This document shows, piece after piece, positions 17,683 to 24,588 of a DNA stretch of 64,000 nt. The translations under genes were made by a program, and so were the position numbers. Origin of the DNA: Bin87 sp965222895 (GTDB lineage: Bacteria > Chloroflexota > Dehalococcoidia > Lucifugimonadales > UBA3495); the NCBI GenBank assembly GCA_965222895.1, contig CBDCVB010000001.1, positions 1,302,001 to 1,366,000 of the forward strand, read 5' to 3'. How positions within the stretch are numbered: position 1 is the stretch's first letter; each line of letters begins with the position of its first letter. Under the pieces are notes generated by a model that did not search any database, had not been told where the DNA came from, and was given only the letters and a program-made list of their open reading frames with translations.

Positions 17683-17706
17683 GCGAATTCAAACTGAGAC
17701 ACTACC
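17683..17706 (-). repeat. right inverted repeat of IS1-type transposon
   Basis: 24 bp, complement of the left end with one mismatch; followed by target duplication AGTCCGTG (17707-17714). Confidence 0.9.
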
Positions 17707-17721
17707 AGTCCGTGCGGTGAA

Positions 17722-17751
17722 TTGGCAAGTCAGTACGGTGGGCGGTATAAT
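17722..17751 (+). promoter_or_regulatory. strong sigma-70-type promoter for ilvE
   Basis: TTGGCA (17722-17727), an 18-base spacer and a perfect TATAAT (17746-17751). The -35 box is 7 bp from the transposon's target duplication. An ATG that overlaps TATAAT (17750) would lie upstream of the transcript, so the gene must start later, at GTG 17783. Confidence 0.65.
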
Positions 17752-17782
17752 GACCGAAAATTTTCGCGCCAGGGGGCATTAC

Positions 17783-18748
17783 GTGACTACCAACGGCCAG
17801 GCTGCTGTCAATACCGATCAGCTTCAAGTGTTCTTTCGCGGGCAGTTTGTACCGCTGAAAGAGGCCAATGTAAGCGTAATGACCCACGCACTCCACTACG
17901 GCACGGGCGTGTTTGAGGGCATTCGGGGCAACTGGAACGCCGAGCAGGAGGCCATCAACATATTCCGGATGCGCGAGCACTACGAGCGCCTGCTGGACGG
18001 CTGCAAAATTCTGATGCTCGACATCCCCTATTCCGCCGATGACCTTTGCAATATCACCGTCGAACTGGTGGAGCGAAACCGGCACGACTCGGATATTTAC
18101 ATCCGACCTTTAGCTTATAAGAGCGAGGAACTGGTCGCCAACCTGAAACTGCAAGATCTGGCATCCGACTTTACCCTGATAACTGTGCCCTTCGGCAACT
18201 ACCTGGGCAGCGACCGGCTGCGCTGTTGTACGTCGTCATGGCGGCGCGTGGATGACCCGATGATTCCGGCCCGCATTAAAGCTTCCGGCATCTACGTCAA
18301 CAGTATATTGGCCAAAACCGAGGCCACTCTGAGCGGCTTCGATGAGGCGATTCTGCTCAACCACGACGGCCACGTATCCGAGGGTTCCGGCGAGAATATT
18401 TTCGTAGTGAAAAAGGGCCGCCTGCTCACCCCCGCCCTGGAAGATAACGTTCTTGGTGGCATCACGCGCGATACGGTGATGCAGTTGGCCCGTACCGAGC
18501 TGGGCATCGATATCGAGATGCGATCCATAGACCGTAGCGAGCTGTACCTGGCCGACGAGGTATTTCTCACCGGCACCGCAGCGCACCTTACGCCGGTGGT
18601 GGAATTGGACTGCCGCCCCATTGGTGACGGGCAACCGGGCCCCATTTCCAGCCAAATCCAGAAGATGTACTTTGACATCGTGGTGGGCAATAACCCCAAG
18701 TACAGCCACTGGTGCACGCGGGTAACACCCAGGGTGGTCGCAGCCTAG
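17783..18748 (+). CDS. ilvE: branched-chain amino acid aminotransferase
   Basis: A 321-residue class IV PLP aminotransferase that exchanges amino groups between Val/Leu/Ile and their 2-oxo acids with glutamate. Family marks: SVMTHALHYGTGVFEGIRG near the N-terminus, the PLP lysine in RIKASGIYVNSILAK, and EGSGENIFVVKKGRLLTP and FLTGTAAHLTPV towards the C-terminus. I set the start at GTG 17783 because AGGGGG lies upstream and the promoter's -10 box covers the earlier ATG 17750. The next gene, plsY, follows after 88 bp. Transcription probably comes from the promoter at 17722, just outside the transposon insertion. Confidence 0.9.
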   Translation: MTTNGQAAVNTDQLQVFFRGQFVPLKEANVSVMTHALHYGTGVFEGIRGNWNAEQEAINIFRMREHYERLLDGCKILMLDIPYSADDLCNITVELVERNRHDSDIYIRPLAYKSEELVANLKLQDLASDFTLITVPFGNYLGSDRLRCCTSSWRRVDDPMIPARIKASGIYVNSILAKTEATLSGFDEAILLNHDGHVSEGSGENIFVVKKGRLLTPALEDNVLGGITRDTVMQLARTELGIDIEMRSIDRSELYLADEVFLTGTAAHLTPVVELDCRPIGDGQPGPISSQIQKMYFDIVVGNNPKYSHWCTRVTPRVVAA

Positions 18749-18836
18749 CGGCGATTCGGTGGGACTTTCCCGCCGACCGGTGAGCCCAATGACCGGTGCG
18801 CCGGTTCGCTGGGGTCGGGGCCTATTGGTGTAACCG

Positions 18837-19466
18837 ATGATTTGGCTGTCCGGCGCAGCGGTCGTTATCGGCTACCTGCTGGGCAGCATCCCAACCGCTT
18901 GGCTCGTTGCCCGGCGCGCCTCACGTGGTGAGACCGACATCCGGCAGGCCGGCGACGGTAACGCCGGCGCCCGCAACGTCGGCCGCATCTTCGGCCGCAA
19001 ATGGGGTGTGTTCGTCGCCGTTGCAGACATCGCCAAGGGTGCGGTGGCGGTGCTGGCGTTCAACGCCGCCGCCGATCTCTTTGACCCGCTCAGAGCAGAG
19101 AGCGCTGTTAATTTGCCGGGTATGCTGGCCGGCGTGGCAACTATCGTCGGTCAGATCTGGCCGGTGTGGTTGCGATTTCGCGGCGGTCGGGGGGCTGCCA
19201 CGGCCATTGGGGTTACCGCTGCAGTGCTGCCCGGGGCGGCGCTCCTGATGATGGTCCCCACCCTGGTGATTCTGACCATCACGAGGAGCACCACCCTGAC
19301 CCTGGCCTTCATTTATCTCTCATCGGTAGTGGTTGCCAAGGCGATGTTTGGCGTCGCTTGGGGGCCAATATGGTACTGCCTGGGAGTCTTTATCGCGGTG
19401 GGCGCCGTGCATTTCTGGACGGTGCGATTCCGCAACCCGGTAGCCGAAGAGACTTCCCTTGTCTGA
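18837..19466 (+). CDS. plsY: acyl-phosphate:glycerol-3-phosphate acyltransferase PlsY
   Basis: Integral membrane enzyme that makes 1-acyl-glycerol-3-phosphate from acyl-phosphate, the first acylation of phospholipid synthesis. 209 residues, about the normal length. Conserved loops are visible: LGSIPTAWLVAR (motif 1), GDGNAGARNVGR (motif 2, usually GSGNxGATN) and RFRGGRGAATAIG (motif 3, usually KGGKGVAT). Hydrophobic segments fill the rest. The ribosome site is weak. Confidence 0.85.
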   Translation: MIWLSGAAVVIGYLLGSIPTAWLVARRASRGETDIRQAGDGNAGARNVGRIFGRKWGVFVAVADIAKGAVAVLAFNAAADLFDPLRAESAVNLPGMLAGVATIVGQIWPVWLRFRGGRGAATAIGVTAAVLPGAALLMMVPTLVILTITRSTTLTLAFIYLSSVVVAKAMFGVAWGPIWYCLGVFIAVGAVHFWTVRFRNPVAEETSLV

Positions 19467-19479
19467 TTGGGACGATGCC

Positions 19480-20376
19480 TCACACCAACGCCAGCACGGT
19501 TGTACCGGCTACAATCATCGCGATGGCAACGAATTTGCCGATTAACGCTGCCGGATTAACGGATTCCTGCATTAAGCCCAGGGTGCGCCAACTCAACAAA
19601 GTGCCCGCCAGGAACACGAACAACGGGCGGGTCGCCAGCACTGCGGCTGCCGATGACACCGGCCCGAAGCTGAAGGACAGGATGAACAGGAAGATTGCCA
19701 GCTGGGGCAAAATCCCTTCGCCGACCACGAACGTAGCCAGCCCGTCCGGGGATTGCAGCCCCTGCCACAGCCGCCGCCAGTTGGCGGGACGTCCGAACAC
19801 GGCGAAGACGGGAATCATCCCCAATTCTTGCAGCCCGAACACTTCCCACGGCGTGAGGTCCTGCAGTGCAAATTCGGCCAGAAAGAAGGCCAGGCCCAAC
19901 CCAGCGGAGCTGCCTAACAGTGCGGTTAGCCCCGGCGTCAACCTGAAGAGCCGCCGACCGAAACCCGCCAGCGAAATGAGCGCGGCGCCGCAGATGACCA
20001 GGGCGATGGCCAGCCACTGCTCCCCCGAAACCGTTTCGTCCAGAAACGCCAGCGCCAACAACGCCACCAGGATCGGATAGGTTTGGCTGACGGCCACCGC
20101 CCGCGACGCTTCGCCCAGTTTCAGCCCCAGATACAGCAGCGCCAGACCCGAACCCAGGCACACGCCCGATAGCAACCCAATGCCCACTGCCGAAGCCGGG
20201 GCGTCCGTCGGCCAGCCCACAATCGCCAGCACGATGACGGCGCAGGTCAGGCGGGTCAGAATCGAACCGGCGCCCAGGACACCGACGCCGGCCAGGTAGT
20301 TGTCCAGCAGTCGCTTGTGGGCAATGTTCGCCAGCCCCAGAGCAGCCGCGCTGCAGATTGCCAGAAAAAACCACAC
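19480..20376 (-). CDS. EamA/DMT-family transporter
   Basis: A 298-residue membrane protein with ten hydrophobic segments arranged as two EamA repeats (the first ends near DETVSGEQWLAIALVICGAALI, the second starts near LTALLGSSAG). Family members export amino acids, metabolites or drugs; the substrate is unknown here. Start GTG 20376 directly begins the first membrane segment. Its start is 24 bp after the end of the broken mazF on the same strand, so it may share that transcript. It converges on plsY. Confidence 0.8.
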   Translation of the reverse strand: MWFFLAICSAAALGLANIAHKRLLDNYLAGVGVLGAGSILTRLTCAVIVLAIVGWPTDAPASAVGIGLLSGVCLGSGLALLYLGLKLGEASRAVAVSQTYPILVALLALAFLDETVSGEQWLAIALVICGAALISLAGFGRRLFRLTPGLTALLGSSAGLGLAFFLAEFALQDLTPWEVFGLQELGMIPVFAVFGRPANWRRLWQGLQSPDGLATFVVGEGILPQLAIFLFILSFSFGPVSSAAAVLATRPLFVFLAGTLLSWRTLGLMQESVNPAALIGKFVAIAMIVAGTTVLALV

Positions 20377-20399
20377 AGTTTATGCGGATGCCTGAGGTT

Positions 20400-20729
20400 T
20401 TACCCAATCAATTGCATCAGGGTACTTCTAACATTTTGTAGGGTTTCTTGATCGGCTCGCATAATTACTTTCCCAAGACGTTCTACCGATAACGCCCTGA
20501 TTTGGGGCACTAGTATCCACGATGGTCGTGGCATTGATGGAATGGGCAACGCGTATGGATGGAGTGCCTACCGGGAACGGCTGGTGATAGGGACGACGAT
20601 GACCATATTGAGCCGGGCATTGAACTCGTCGCTGCTTAATATCAACACCGGGCGGTGTCCAGCCTGTTCATGGCCGCGGAACGGGTTCAAGTCTGCCCAA
20701 CAAACTTGGCCTCTTAATACGGCGGGCAT
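20400..20729 (-). pseudogene. mazF: MazF-type toxin with an in-frame amber codon
   Basis: Starts at ATG 20729 inside the end of the antitoxin gene: VLRGQVCWADLNPFRGHEQAGHRPVLIL then VVPITSRSR, the MazF/PemK endoribonuclease fold. Codon 54 (20568-20570) is TAG. The same frame then continues with PYALPIPSMPRPSWILVPQI, RALSVERLGKV and on to a stop at 20400, exactly as in an intact 109-residue MazF. A point change from a sense codon (e.g. CAG) would restore it. Unless the amber is suppressed or a sequencing error, the toxin is inactive. Confidence 0.8.
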
Positions 20730-20971
20730 ATTTTCAGGTAATCCGCCAACCCTTCCTCGGCGAGGGCTTTGTTGAATTCCGCCTCACCCATCCCTCCATA
20801 CTTTTCCTCTTCCCACTTGACGAATTCATCGTACCGCCACTGGTTTATGGCAGTATGCACCGCGCACTCAATGGCGTGGGGGAGGTCGGTAAATTGCCCG
20901 TCGGCTACCCACAGGTTCAGCCGATCCAGGTCATCTTGCTCCAGATGCGCTTCAATTCTTACCTGACCCAT
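20714..20971 (-). CDS. antitoxin of the MazF locus
   Basis: An 85-residue protein. Its N-terminus MGQVRIEAHLEQDDLDRLNL resembles a ribbon-helix-helix DNA-binding segment, and the acidic C-terminal half (EEEKYGGMGEAEFNKALAEEG) would bind the toxin. The last 16 bp overlap the toxin start, the normal antitoxin-first arrangement. It is intact although its toxin carries a nonsense codon, so it may act only as a repressor of its own operon now. Confidence 0.65.
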   Translation of the reverse strand: MGQVRIEAHLEQDDLDRLNLWVADGQFTDLPHAIECAVHTAINQWRYDEFVKWEEEKYGGMGEAEFNKALAEEGLADYLKICPPY

Positions 20972-21067
20972 AGTGCTCCCTTGTCCTGACGCACCGCAAA
21001 CGGTTGTGCATCGTATAACTGCCGGCAGTATAACCGAAGTATCCTAACGGCGGGTATGATGTCACCT

Positions 21068-21076
21068 TGCTATAAT
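21068..21076 (+). promoter_or_regulatory. extended -10 promoter element
   Basis: TGCTATAAT, a perfect extended -10, 34 bases before the start of the arylsulfotransferase-like gene; no good -35 box is seen. Confidence 0.45.
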
Positions 21077-21109
21077 CCCCACCAACTTTCACATTGCGGA
21101 GGGCTACAC

Positions 21110-22237
21110 ATGGGCTGGTCGATTCATCATCCGGTGGGCTTGATTCATTACACGCCGTCGGCTTGCTACCGCGGCTACACGGTGTTTTCCACCACCCGGG
21201 GCGGGCGCGACGCTTATCTCATTGATATGCACGGCAACGTTGTCCACCGCTGGCACTCCGACGAGGGTATCCATTACGCCTACCTGCTGGACAACGGCAA
21301 CCTGCTGTGTCGCACGTTACCGCCCACCGACGCCGGTGGCGCTGAAATCGTCGGCGGCTCCTCGGCCAGCGTCATCGAGCTGGATTGGGACAGCAACGTA
21401 GTGTGGGCTTATCGGGACAATATGCTGCACCACGACTACGAACGGCTGCCCAACGGCAACACACTGCTGCTGATGTGGGAGCCGCTGCCCGACGGACTGG
21501 AAGCTCAGGTGCAGGGCGGCTTCGAGGTTGATTTTGCCCTGGGGATGCTCGGCGATGTTGTGCGCGAGGTTACTCCCGATGGCGCAACCGTATCCGAGTG
21601 GCGTTCCTGGGAACATCTGGATGTCAACGAGGACGTGATTTGCCCGCTGGAGGCGCGGCGGGAGTGGACCCACGGCAACTGCATCAACGTTACCGCCGAT
21701 GGGGACTTACTGGTGAGCTACCGGCTCACCAGTACGGTCGGAATCGTGGATCGGACGACCGGCGCGTTCAAGTGGAAGTGGGGGCCGGGCGAGATTTACC
21801 ACCAGCATCACCCCACTTGGCTGGACAATGGCCGCGTGCTGATTTTCGACAACGGTGGACACCGGCGAGGGGCCAGCTACTCGCGCGTCGTGGAGATTGA
21901 CCCGGCCACCAACGAAATCCATTGGGAGTATCAGGGCGCACCGGCCATCTCGTTCTACAGCTACAACATCAGCAGCGCCGAAAGGCTGCCCAATGGCAAC
22001 ACGCTGATTTGCGAGGGCGCGCCAGGTCGCCTGTTTGAGGTAACCCCACGCTGCGAAATCGTGTGGGAGTACATCAACCCGTACTTCATGTACAGTAGCG
22101 CCGCCGGCGGAGCGGGCGGCATGGAGTACACCAACGCGACCTTCCGCGCCCACCGTTACAGTCCAGACCACCCCGCATTTACCGGCCGCGACCTGAACCC
22201 GGAGCGGCACAGCGCGCTGAACCGGCTGCTAACATAA
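21110..22237 (+). CDS. arylsulfotransferase-like beta-propeller protein
   Basis: A 375-residue protein of the aryl-sulfate sulfotransferase (ASST) superfamily. Repeats of the form RLPNGNTLL, TADGDLLVSYR and LDNGRVLIFDNGG mark propeller blades. Conserved His are in MLHHDYERLPNGN, EWTHGNCIN and YHQHHPTWLDNG. ASST enzymes transfer sulfate between phenols. No signal peptide is seen, so this one is likely cytoplasmic and may have another role. GGAGG precedes ATG 21110; the upstream extension to 21056 covers the promoter and is rejected. Confidence 0.75.
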   Translation: MGWSIHHPVGLIHYTPSACYRGYTVFSTTRGGRDAYLIDMHGNVVHRWHSDEGIHYAYLLDNGNLLCRTLPPTDAGGAEIVGGSSASVIELDWDSNVVWAYRDNMLHHDYERLPNGNTLLLMWEPLPDGLEAQVQGGFEVDFALGMLGDVVREVTPDGATVSEWRSWEHLDVNEDVICPLEARREWTHGNCINVTADGDLLVSYRLTSTVGIVDRTTGAFKWKWGPGEIYHQHHPTWLDNGRVLIFDNGGHRRGASYSRVVEIDPATNEIHWEYQGAPAISFYSYNISSAERLPNGNTLICEGAPGRLFEVTPRCEIVWEYINPYFMYSSAAGGAGGMEYTNATFRAHRYSPDHPAFTGRDLNPERHSALNRLLT

Positions 22238-22244
22238 CAGTCCC

Positions 22245-22261
22245 CTCTCCCGGTGGGAGAG
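22245..22261. terminator. hairpin between convergent genes
   Basis: CTCTCCC-GGT-GGGAGAG, a 7-bp perfect stem 8 bp after the arylsulfotransferase-like gene. The wider sequence (CCCTCTCCCGGTGGGAGAG...GGGTGAGGG) resembles the repeat at 44868-44972. It may end transcription, though there is no U-tract. Confidence 0.45.
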
Positions 22262-22307
22262 ACTTCGGGTGAGGGTTAAAGATGTAATCCTGCGCTCCGC
22301 ATTCAGT

Positions 22308-22703
22308 TTAACTGATACGTTCGATACTTGGACTTGCGTCGAAGCCGGAGTCGAAGCTCAAGATGCGGTTAACGTTGGCCTTGTGCATTACAGCGATATG
22401 TAAGGCATCCCGCGCGGACAGTCCTGCATTGGAGTTGATGATTGACCGGGCGGCATAGATTTCCGGCATTCCAAAAGTCAGGATGTCGTCAGCAATAGCG
22501 TCCAAAGCTTTGAAGGCGGCGTCAATGGCATCAGGCCGGTGAATTGCGGTGTAGCGATGCAGAATCTCCTGATAAACCTCCACGTCTGTCACCAGCCGCT
22601 CCCCTTCTTGCACCAGCCGAGTTACCAGAGCCAGTGAGCGATCCTTGTGCGGATGCGGTGCGCCCACGAGGTACATTGGCACGTTGGAGTCAATGAACGT
22701 CAA
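22308..22703 (-). CDS. vapC: PIN-domain toxin (VapC-like)
   Basis: A 131-residue PIN nuclease, an RNase that blocks growth when free of its antitoxin. Acidic site residues: Asp5 (MTFIDSNVPM), Glu in VYQEILHRY, and Asp in LSARDALHIAVMHK and LSFDSGFD. It follows the ribbon-helix-helix gene with ATGA overlap, the standard antitoxin-toxin order. Appears intact. Confidence 0.85.
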   Translation of the reverse strand: MTFIDSNVPMYLVGAPHPHKDRSLALVTRLVQEGERLVTDVEVYQEILHRYTAIHRPDAIDAAFKALDAIADDILTFGMPEIYAARSIINSNAGLSARDALHIAVMHKANVNRILSFDSGFDASPSIERIS

Positions 22704-22945
22704 GGGCCGCGCCGCCCCGCTGCGATTTCACGCAACATTTCGTCGATATTGCCAGTGGGGAATTCGTGCCGCATTGCTTCGGCCAGCGCGCTGAGCTTGG
22801 CCTCCACTGTCCCCGGCCGGCTGCGCCGAGCTTGGCGCAGTGCCTGACGCACCCACTCGTCAATGCTCAGTTGCTGACGCTGGGCCGTTTCCTGAATCTC
22901 GCTGTATTCCGCCTCATCCAGGAGGACTTGTAGTCGCTTCACCAT
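22700..22945 (-). CDS. vapB: ribbon-helix-helix antitoxin (VapB-like)
   Basis: An 81-residue protein. The N-terminal MVKRLQVLLDEAEYSEIQET and SIDEWVRQALRQARR are a CopG/RHH DNA-binding fold. The C-terminal part (NIDEMLREI) would bind the PIN toxin. First gene of the pair; it likely represses its own promoter upstream of 22945. Confidence 0.8.
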   Translation of the reverse strand: MVKRLQVLLDEAEYSEIQETAQRQQLSIDEWVRQALRQARRSRPGTVEAKLSALAEAMRHEFPTGNIDEMLREIAAGRRGP

Positions 22946-23001
22946 GATACGCAGTATATTTGTAGCCTAAGGCATCGGTCAATTTGGCCGCCAGCGCCTA
23001 C

Positions 23002-24588
23002 CTACTCCGTTACCTCATACTCCACCTCGGCTACCTTGCGGTCGCCGTCGTATACGTACACGCGGTAGTGTCCTGGCAGCCATGGATCGGATGATGCCGG
23101 CCCAATCGGTTGCCACGACCAACCTCCACTCCAGTCCGGGTCCCAGTCAAAGGGCTTAAACCACCGCGCGAACATGAACCCATCTTCGAAATACTCCACA
23201 TACTCCAGCGTAATTTCTTTGGGATTTTTCGTTAACGGGAAAGACCAATCCAGCCACAGATAGGCTCCACTCGGCACGTCCGCGGCTGAGAAGCTGGTTG
23301 TTTTGGATTCTAATGGGTTGTCCGTGTCCAACACTATGCTTGCGGCATCAATGCGTCCGTTGATGGTTGGCAGATCCGGGCCAACTGGCCCGGTGTCGGG
23401 TGGCGTAACGCCTCTTGGTGCCGGGCCGTGGTACCAGGCATTGATTACGCTGTCCACGTCGGTGCTGACTTCGGGAGATGCGTCCTTCTTGAAGGCGGTT
23501 TCCAATTCCTCGATGCCGCCGTAAGCGCTCCGTCCTTTGGTTGCCAGATACAGGTTCCGGAATCCCTCCCGGAACTGTTCGCGGCCCAGCGTGCGGTACA
23601 GGTCCAGGAAAATCCGCTCTCCCAGCGAGTAGTTGCAGATGTATTCAGCCCAGCCGCCGCCATCCGAGGGTTGCCTGGGGTTGGCCCGGTCCAGCTCACC
23701 AAGGTTGGCGAAGTAGGCGCAGGGGTAACGGTCGGCGATAATCGGCTGGCCGGTGCGGGCGTATTCGACGATAGACTCCATGAACGTCGCTGCCCCTTCA
23801 TCAATCCAATCCTCATTGCCTCGCCAGTAAAAATGGGCAATTTCGTGGGCAGTCAGTTCCGGCAGGAAGCTAGCGTCGTGGCTGTCGTCGTCAACGTCAT
23901 ATTCAGGCAACTGGGTAATGACGTTCCCGAAATTGACCCCGGCGGAGCCCTCCGGGGCGTGGGCGGCCTTTTTGAACAGGATACCGGCGAATCGTACCGG
24001 AAATTCCTCGCCCATAAAGTCCTCGGTGGTTCTTACGGCGTTTTCCAATAAATCCATGCTCCGCTCCGCGCCGGGTACGCTGCGTTGGATGGTCAGCTGA
24101 ACCTCGCCGGCCAATGGCAGGATGATGTTGCGTTGCTCGCTACCCGGGCCGACGGTGGGTTTGGGCGTGGGTGTCGGCGTGGGTGGCAGTGTGGCAGTTG
24201 CCGTAGGACGGGGCGTATGTGTGGTCTGGAGGGTACGGGTTGGCAAGACGATGGTTGGAGTGGGGGTAATCGTGGGTTTAGCCAGGGTTGGCTCGGCGGT
24301 GGGCGTTGGTGAGGGTGTGGGCGGCGCGGTCGCCGGTATATCCGTCGGCGTCAGCGTCGGCACATCCGTCGGCGCGGGAGTTGGTGGTTCGGTCGTAGGA
24401 GTGGCGGTGTTGGCGACCGCAGCCGGCGGGGCCGTAGCAACCGTGGCTGTAGCAACTGGGGCAGGAGCATCGGTTGGCAAGCCTGGCTCTTCCGCAGTAC
24501 AGGCCAGAATTGCCAGGGCCAGCACAACCGCCGCCGCCGTTGCGATTTTGCGGGGCCGATTCACAATCCGTTCAGGGCGTAACCTCAT
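23002..24588 (-). CDS. secreted lipoprotein with HExxH peptidase-like domain
   Basis: A 528-residue protein. A hydrophobic run ends in the lipobox ALAILAC (about residue 30), so it is probably anchored outside the membrane. A 110-residue Thr/Pro/Ala-rich linker follows. Next is a zinc-peptidase-like region: TAHEIAHFYW with the HExxH motif and WIDEGAATFMES 12-15 residues later, like the WxxEG of M1-type gluzincins but with a shorter gap. The C-terminal 120 residues (from about LPTINGRIDA) look like a beta-sandwich and end in DGDRKVAEVEYEVT, shared with the next gene. Second of a tandem pair; its start overlaps the end of the first by 17 bp. Substrate unknown. Confidence 0.75.
   Translation of the reverse strand: MRLRPERIVNRPRKIATAAAVVLALAILACTAEEPGLPTDAPAPVATATVATAPPAAVANTATPTTEPPTPAPTDVPTLTPTDIPATAPPTPSPTPTAEPTLAKPTITPTPTIVLPTRTLQTTHTPRPTATATLPPTPTPTPKPTVGPGSEQRNIILPLAGEVQLTIQRSVPGAERSMDLLENAVRTTEDFMGEEFPVRFAGILFKKAAHAPEGSAGVNFGNVITQLPEYDVDDDSHDASFLPELTAHEIAHFYWRGNEDWIDEGAATFMESIVEYARTGQPIIADRYPCAYFANLGELDRANPRQPSDGGGWAEYICNYSLGERIFLDLYRTLGREQFREGFRNLYLATKGRSAYGGIEELETAFKKDASPEVSTDVDSVINAWYHGPAPRGVTPPDTGPVGPDLPTINGRIDAASIVLDTDNPLESKTTSFSAADVPSGAYLWLDWSFPLTKNPKEITLEYVEYFEDGFMFARWFKPFDWDPDWSGGWSWQPIGPASSDPWLPGHYRVYVYDGDRKVAEVEYEVTE

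Larger units (their letters stand above)
13374..17706 (-). mobile_element. 4.3-kb IS1-type transposon with passenger genes
   Basis: The ends are 24-bp inverted repeats that match at 23 of 24 positions (13374-13397 and 17683-17706, both starting GGTAGTGTCTCAGTTTGAAT). The same 8 bp, AGTCCGTG, flank both ends directly (13366-13373 and 17707-17714), the target duplication of a single insertion. Inside, all on the minus strand, are a small GGK-motif gene, a methyltransferase-nuclease gene and an IS1-type transposase whose stop codon lies inside the left repeat. A second IS has inserted into the methyltransferase gene. Insertion sequences with such cargo are called transporter IS. The matching ends and target duplication show it moved as one unit; whether before or after the second IS arrived is not known. 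Confidence 0.9.

Noticed and set aside
20542..20775. 77-codon plus-strand frame over the MazF locus
   Set aside because: It is the reverse of the mazF pseudogene, which has clear family motifs.
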